Source: Pseudomaricurvus alcaniphilus (lineage in GTDB: Bacteria; Pseudomonadota; Gammaproteobacteria; Pseudomonadales; Cellvibrionaceae). Taken from it: a stretch of 64,000 bases of DNA. Below the pieces are notes generated by a model. It did not search any database. It saw only the letters and a program-made list of their open reading frames with translations, and was not told the DNA's origin. The translations under genes were made by a program, and so were the position numbers. The stretch is taken from assembly GCF_011440395.1 (NCBI RefSeq), contig NZ_JAAOIX010000001.1, forward strand, positions 1,348,402 through 1,412,401, read 5' to 3'. Position 1 is the stretch's first letter. The number at the start of each line of letters is the position of its first letter. Below are positions 63,155 to 64,000 of this stretch, piece after piece.

Positions 63155-64000
63155 TCACCAGATGCTGCGCAACTCGCTTATCGCCACTCTCTCGAGCAAC
63201 AAAGCGGTATTGCCGTCCAGTGGCGACAACTGCAATTGGTCCAGCGGCGCCCGGGAAAAGTACAAGGCGGTCAGCAGACTGCGGCCGTCGCTGCTAAATA
63301 TTTCGAGCGACGAGGCGTCTTTAAGTATCCGCAACCCAACAGCAGAATCACCTGCCGGCTGCAGCGGTGCTACCTGCTTGCGCATATACCCATCGTGCAC
63401 CGCCATCTGGTGTGCGGTGGCACTGCGGTCGATGCTGAGCTCGCCGGCCGCGGCATCGAACTGGAGCAGCAACTGCTCACCGCCGGCATTGGCAAAACAC
63501 AACTGCCAGCTGCTCGCCTGGCCGCCACCGTTGGCGATCGCCAATTCCACATCCAGCGTATCCGCCAGGGGCGCGGTGGCCAGGGACTGGCGTCGTTCGA
63601 CCAACATGTCTCGCACCTCGACCGCAGCCCCGCACCGCAGCGATGCCAGTTCGGCAACAGGCGCGGCGCTAAGACACAGGCCGTGCGCCGCCGGCAACAA
63701 CTTCAACTCCCGCGGCACAGTCATGGCGCCACGCCAGGGCGCAGTGGGCACATGATTGGCGTACAGCCAGTTACTCATCCAGGCAATCATAATCCGGCGC
63801 TCATCACCCTGGGGCATACTGCTCCAGGTCACCCCGGCGTAATTGTCGGTACCGTAATCCAGCCAGCGTACCTCGTCGTCATCCGCGTGGAAATGTTCAC
63901 CGTCGAAATCGCCGATAAAATACTGGGTGGCCGAACCGCCATTGGGGCCACCCGGGTTGATGGACAGCAGCAGCACCCATTTGCTGAGTTCCGAGTCACC
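63155..64000 (-). CDS. GH32 fructan hydrolase, C-terminal part (runs off the window)
   Basis: The frame is open to the window end, so the N-terminus with the WMNDPNG and RDP motifs is outside. The visible ~281 residues hold the end of the propeller (NPGGPNGGSATQYFIGDFDGEHF, WLDYGTDNYAGVTW, MIAWMSNWLYANHVPTAPWRGAMTVPREL) and the C-terminal beta-sandwich (LRILKDASSLEIFSSDGRSLLTALYF). It is clearly related to the GH32 at 56204 but passes straight from GDFDGEHFHADDDEVR to WLDYGTDNYAG without the ~150-residue insert. Probably a second fructanase or invertase of the same locus. Confidence 0.93.
   Translation of the reverse strand, partial: GDSELSKWVLLLSINPGGPNGGSATQYFIGDFDGEHFHADDDEVRWLDYGTDNYAGVTWSSMPQGDERRIMIAWMSNWLYANHVPTAPWRGAMTVPRELKLLPAAHGLCLSAAPVAELASLRCGAAVEVRDMLVERRQSLATAPLADTLDVELAIANGGGQASSWQLCFANAGGEQLLLQFDAAAGELSIDRSATAHQMAVHDGYMRKQVAPLQPAGDSAVGLRILKDASSLEIFSSDGRSLLTALYFSRAPLDQLQLSPLDGNTALLLERVAISELRSIW

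Noticed and set aside
63024-63755. A 243-codon plus-strand frame opposite the GH32 end
   Set aside because: The opposite strand encodes an evident GH32 C-terminus; this frame is Ser/Arg/Pro-rich shadow sequence.
1-64000. tRNA, rRNA, integrase, transposase or phage genes
   Set aside because: None was recognised in either strand; the mobile-looking DNA here is non-coding.

Overview
The window reads as a chromosomal carbohydrate-use region of a Gram-negative gammaproteobacterium. Five large TonB-dependent receptors, secreted plant-polysaccharide enzymes, a TRAP transporter and E. coli-like galactarate and galacturonate genes all fit a Cellvibrionaceae-type polysaccharide degrader (Cellvibrio, Saccharophagus or Teredinibacter-like). 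The genus is inference; no rRNA, tRNA or other marker gene is present.

Layout. 1-0.6 kb: the end of a serine hydrolase. 1.1-5.2 kb: uxaC and a secreted esterase-pectate lyase fusion (PL10). 5.2-8.6 kb: a lytic transglycosylase with a SPOR domain, and a cupin. 8.9-15.7 kb: a sugar cluster of unknown substrate (receptor, shikimate-dehydrogenase-like enzyme, FucP-type permease, ROK regulator). 15.9-19.9 kb: a DUF4382 lipoprotein and a receptor. 20.1-27.8 kb: pectinesterase (CE8), GH105, garD, gudP, kdgD and a FadR-family regulator. 28.4-36.7 kb: receptor, GH28, ketoglutarate-semialdehyde dehydrogenase, a secreted cupin and two rhamnogalacturonan acetylesterases (CE12). 37.6-46.2 kb: one run of receptor, DUF4861-GH105, kduI, kduD and uxaB. 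46.4-49.0 kb: lacI-type regulator and uxaA. 49.2-55.5 kb: GH28, dctMQP and a degenerate sensor kinase. 55.6 kb: tpx. 56.2-64 kb: a fructan locus (two GH32 enzymes, sugar porter, receptor).

How it works together. Secreted PL10, GH28, CE8 and CE12 enzymes attack pectin. TonB receptors import oligomers, GH105 enzymes split unsaturated ends, and TRAP DctPQM and GudP carry acids across the inner membrane. Galacturonate goes through UxaC-UxaB-UxaA and unsaturated uronate through KduI-KduD, both to 2-keto-3-deoxygluconate. Galactarate goes through GarD-KdgD and the semialdehyde dehydrogenase to 2-oxoglutarate. KDG kinase, KDPG aldolase and uronate dehydrogenase are not in the window.

The strongest regulatory signal is a 14-bp palindrome, TGCCACCGGTGGCA (with near-identical variants), found at eight intergenic places in front of pectin genes on both strands. 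It is twice present as a pair about three helical turns apart, and the window's own LacI-family protein is the natural candidate to bind it. A second palindrome, GTTGTACGACAAC, flanks the FadR-family gene and the galactarate operon.

The intergenic DNA is unusually structured. There is a three-copy ~240-330 bp hairpin element whose copies are each flanked by a different 8-bp direct repeat, a 197-bp nested inverted-repeat element, a ~130-bp repeat cluster, and several degenerate short tandem arrays with 13-16 bp periods.
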